A DNA stretch of 33,510 nt, from contig JADJRG010000016.1 in assembly GCA_016712315.1 (NCBI GenBank), positions 1 to 33,510 on the forward strand, given 5' to 3'. The stretch comes from Nannocystis sp. (GTDB taxonomy: Bacteria > Myxococcota_A > Polyangia > Nannocystales > Nannocystaceae). A program made the translations under genes and the position numbers. Shown here one piece after another: positions 32,424 to 33,510 of the stretch (position 1 is the first letter of the stretch; each line of letters begins with the position of its first letter). The notes under the pieces were generated by a model. The model was not told where the DNA came from. It did not search any database and saw only the letters and a list, made by a program, of their open reading frames with translations.

Positions 32424-32993
32424 TCAGCCGACCAGCTTGTACCGGGTCGCCTCGCGCTCACCGATCCGGGCGATCGCGCCTTCGGCCGTGAGGCGGCGCA
32501 GGCCGAGCCATATCTGATCCCCCGGTCCCACCGACCTTGGCGCGGAGCTCCGTCGCCGCGGTCCAGTCACCCGCCTCACGGCGGGCCGCGACGATCGACT
32601 GGTCGAAAGCGATGCGGCTTTCCTCAGACCGGGCGGAACCCTTGCGCGGACTCCGTCGCCGACGCCTGGGGTGGCGTTAGCGGTACCGGTGCCGCGACCT
32701 TGTACTCGGCCGCAGAACTCCGTGTCGTCGCCGGCTTGCGCTGAGGCCGGGGCCTTGCGGTCTCTTCGCCGCTGTCGTCCTCGGTGCCTTCGGGGCCTTC
32801 GCCGCCTTCGGGGCTTTCGCCGCCTTCGCCGCCTTCGCCGCCTTCGGGGGCTTCGGGGGCTTCACCGCTCCTCTCGGGGCTTCGCCGCCTCGCCTCCCGG
32901 GTCCTTGCGGCTTCGCTGTCCTTCGCCTTCGCCTTCGCGACGCTCGCTGACTTCTTGGACGAGGTCTTCCGCCTCTGAGCCTTTAGTATGCAT
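32424..32993 (-). CDS. Histone H1-like / winged-helix DNA-binding protein, frameshifted
   Basis: ATG at 32993 has GGAGGA five bases upstream. After an A-run shift next to the start (MHTK then AQRRKTSSKKSASVAKAKAK) the N-terminus is Lys/Ala-rich like H1 tails. An acidic Gly/Glu/Pro linker follows (EAPEAPEGGEGGEGG), then Lys/Arg-rich spacing. Two more one-base shifts (near 32635 and 32520) restore a C-terminal winged helix: SEESRIAFDQSIVAARREAG, DWTAATELRAKVGG, DQIWLGLRRLTAEGAIARIG, TRYKLVG, ending at 32424. About 189 aa. The role would be nucleoid DNA binding or gene regulation. The acidic linker between basic tail and winged helix is unusual. Confidence 0.55.
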
Positions 32994-33510
32994 GCGTCTC
33001 CTCCACCACGACAGGCCGCGGCGCTCGCGGGGGATGCGGGAAGTGATAACGACCTGCCCACTTTGAGAGCGGCGGACTCCTTACCGGAGCGTGTTGATGA
33101 GCAGCGCCGGAGGTCTCAGGTTGCAAGATCGCCGAGGTGACACGAGTGACCTTTATATGAGCGAGCCTCGCGCTTTCGGCCTGGACCTTGCGCAGCCTTC
33201 GTCGGTGACTTGAGACGCCCATGACGCCCGCATGCCCGTGGGCCGGCTTGGGCCCGTCAATCTGGGGTCGGATTTGCCGGAGGAAGCCACCGTGCTCGCG
33301 GTGTGCGGAGGCGCGCGTGAAGACGGTTAGCGCCGCTCGAGATCTCCTGACCCGCCGCGAGATCACCACGGCGGCGACTGGAAGAGGGCGCGGTACGACG
33401 CCATCGCCGATGGTTCGCAGGGGTAAGGGCGGGCCATGGTGACCGATTTCCAGCGAGAGCAGCCTGGAAGGCGGTGTGTGCGTCGGCTCCCAGCGCCTAA
33501 GCTCGGCGGC
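32994..33510. other. Right end of window with no supported gene
   Basis: Several short frames exist on both strands but none has convincing protein composition, start signal or motif. The area presumably contains the promoter of the H1-like gene and the beginning of another gene outside the window. No RNA gene was recognised. Confidence 0.4.

Noticed and set aside
1..33510. tRNA, rRNA or integrase/att site marking the element border
   Set aside because: None could be recognised by eye on either strand; a dedicated tRNA and repeat search would be needed.

Overview
The window is GC-rich DNA that looks like a myxobacterium of the Nannocystineae type (Nannocystis, Enhygromyxa, Plesiocystis). The evidence is two host-like lipoprotein genes with Cys lipoboxes followed by Ser/Thr/Gly/Asp linkers (29500-30584 and 30593-32246), a Ser/Thr kinase C-terminus (29040-29315) and an H1-like winged-helix protein (32424-32993). 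The assignment is inference from composition and style, not from a marker gene.

Most of the window (about 28600 down to 2030) is one collinear minus-strand gene cluster of about 25 genes. Neighbours are joined by ATGA/TGATG stop-start overlaps or gaps of a few bases. In transcription order it holds: a possible regulator fused or overlapped with a hendecad coiled-coil protein; small membrane proteins; two beta-rich proteins; a membrane-anchored lytic-transglycosylase-like protein; a winged-helix protein with EP repeats; a giant (about 2,090 aa) N6-adenine methylase-helicase split by an IS3-family element (14653-16577); a run of helical or coiled-coil proteins; a tail-anchored M23 peptidase; more one-pass membrane proteins; a membrane-anchored methyltransferase-like protein; an XF1762-type GNAT protein; and a second beta-rich protein paralogous to the one at the other end. 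About ten products have membrane segments and two are cell-wall enzymes. I see no tail, terminase, portal, relaxase, integrase or intact packaging ATPase. The content fits a membrane-containing tailless virus-like element or an unfamiliar integrated or plasmid-like element. I cannot prove either. The cluster starts downstream of a candidate 22-bp palindromic operator (28663-28684) and a set of 21-bp direct repeats (28725-28808), which could be a control region or an origin.

Right of the cluster are a terminator hairpin (28933-28958), the kinase remnant, and host-like genes: a plus-strand lipoprotein converging on a minus-strand lipoprotein, then the H1-like gene. Left of the cluster (1-2030) coding is fragmentary: the end of a plus-strand gene, then minus-strand remnants including a Cys-rich lipoprotein start.

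Many genes are broken by single-base shifts, often at homopolymers, and conceptual repair restores one continuous protein. These shifts are dense at 1-5.3 kb and 30.4-32.9 kb and sparse at 20-26 kb. Sequencing or assembly indels are the simplest explanation, though local decay or transcriptional slippage is possible. Coordinates of repaired genes are given as the span of the reconstructed frame.
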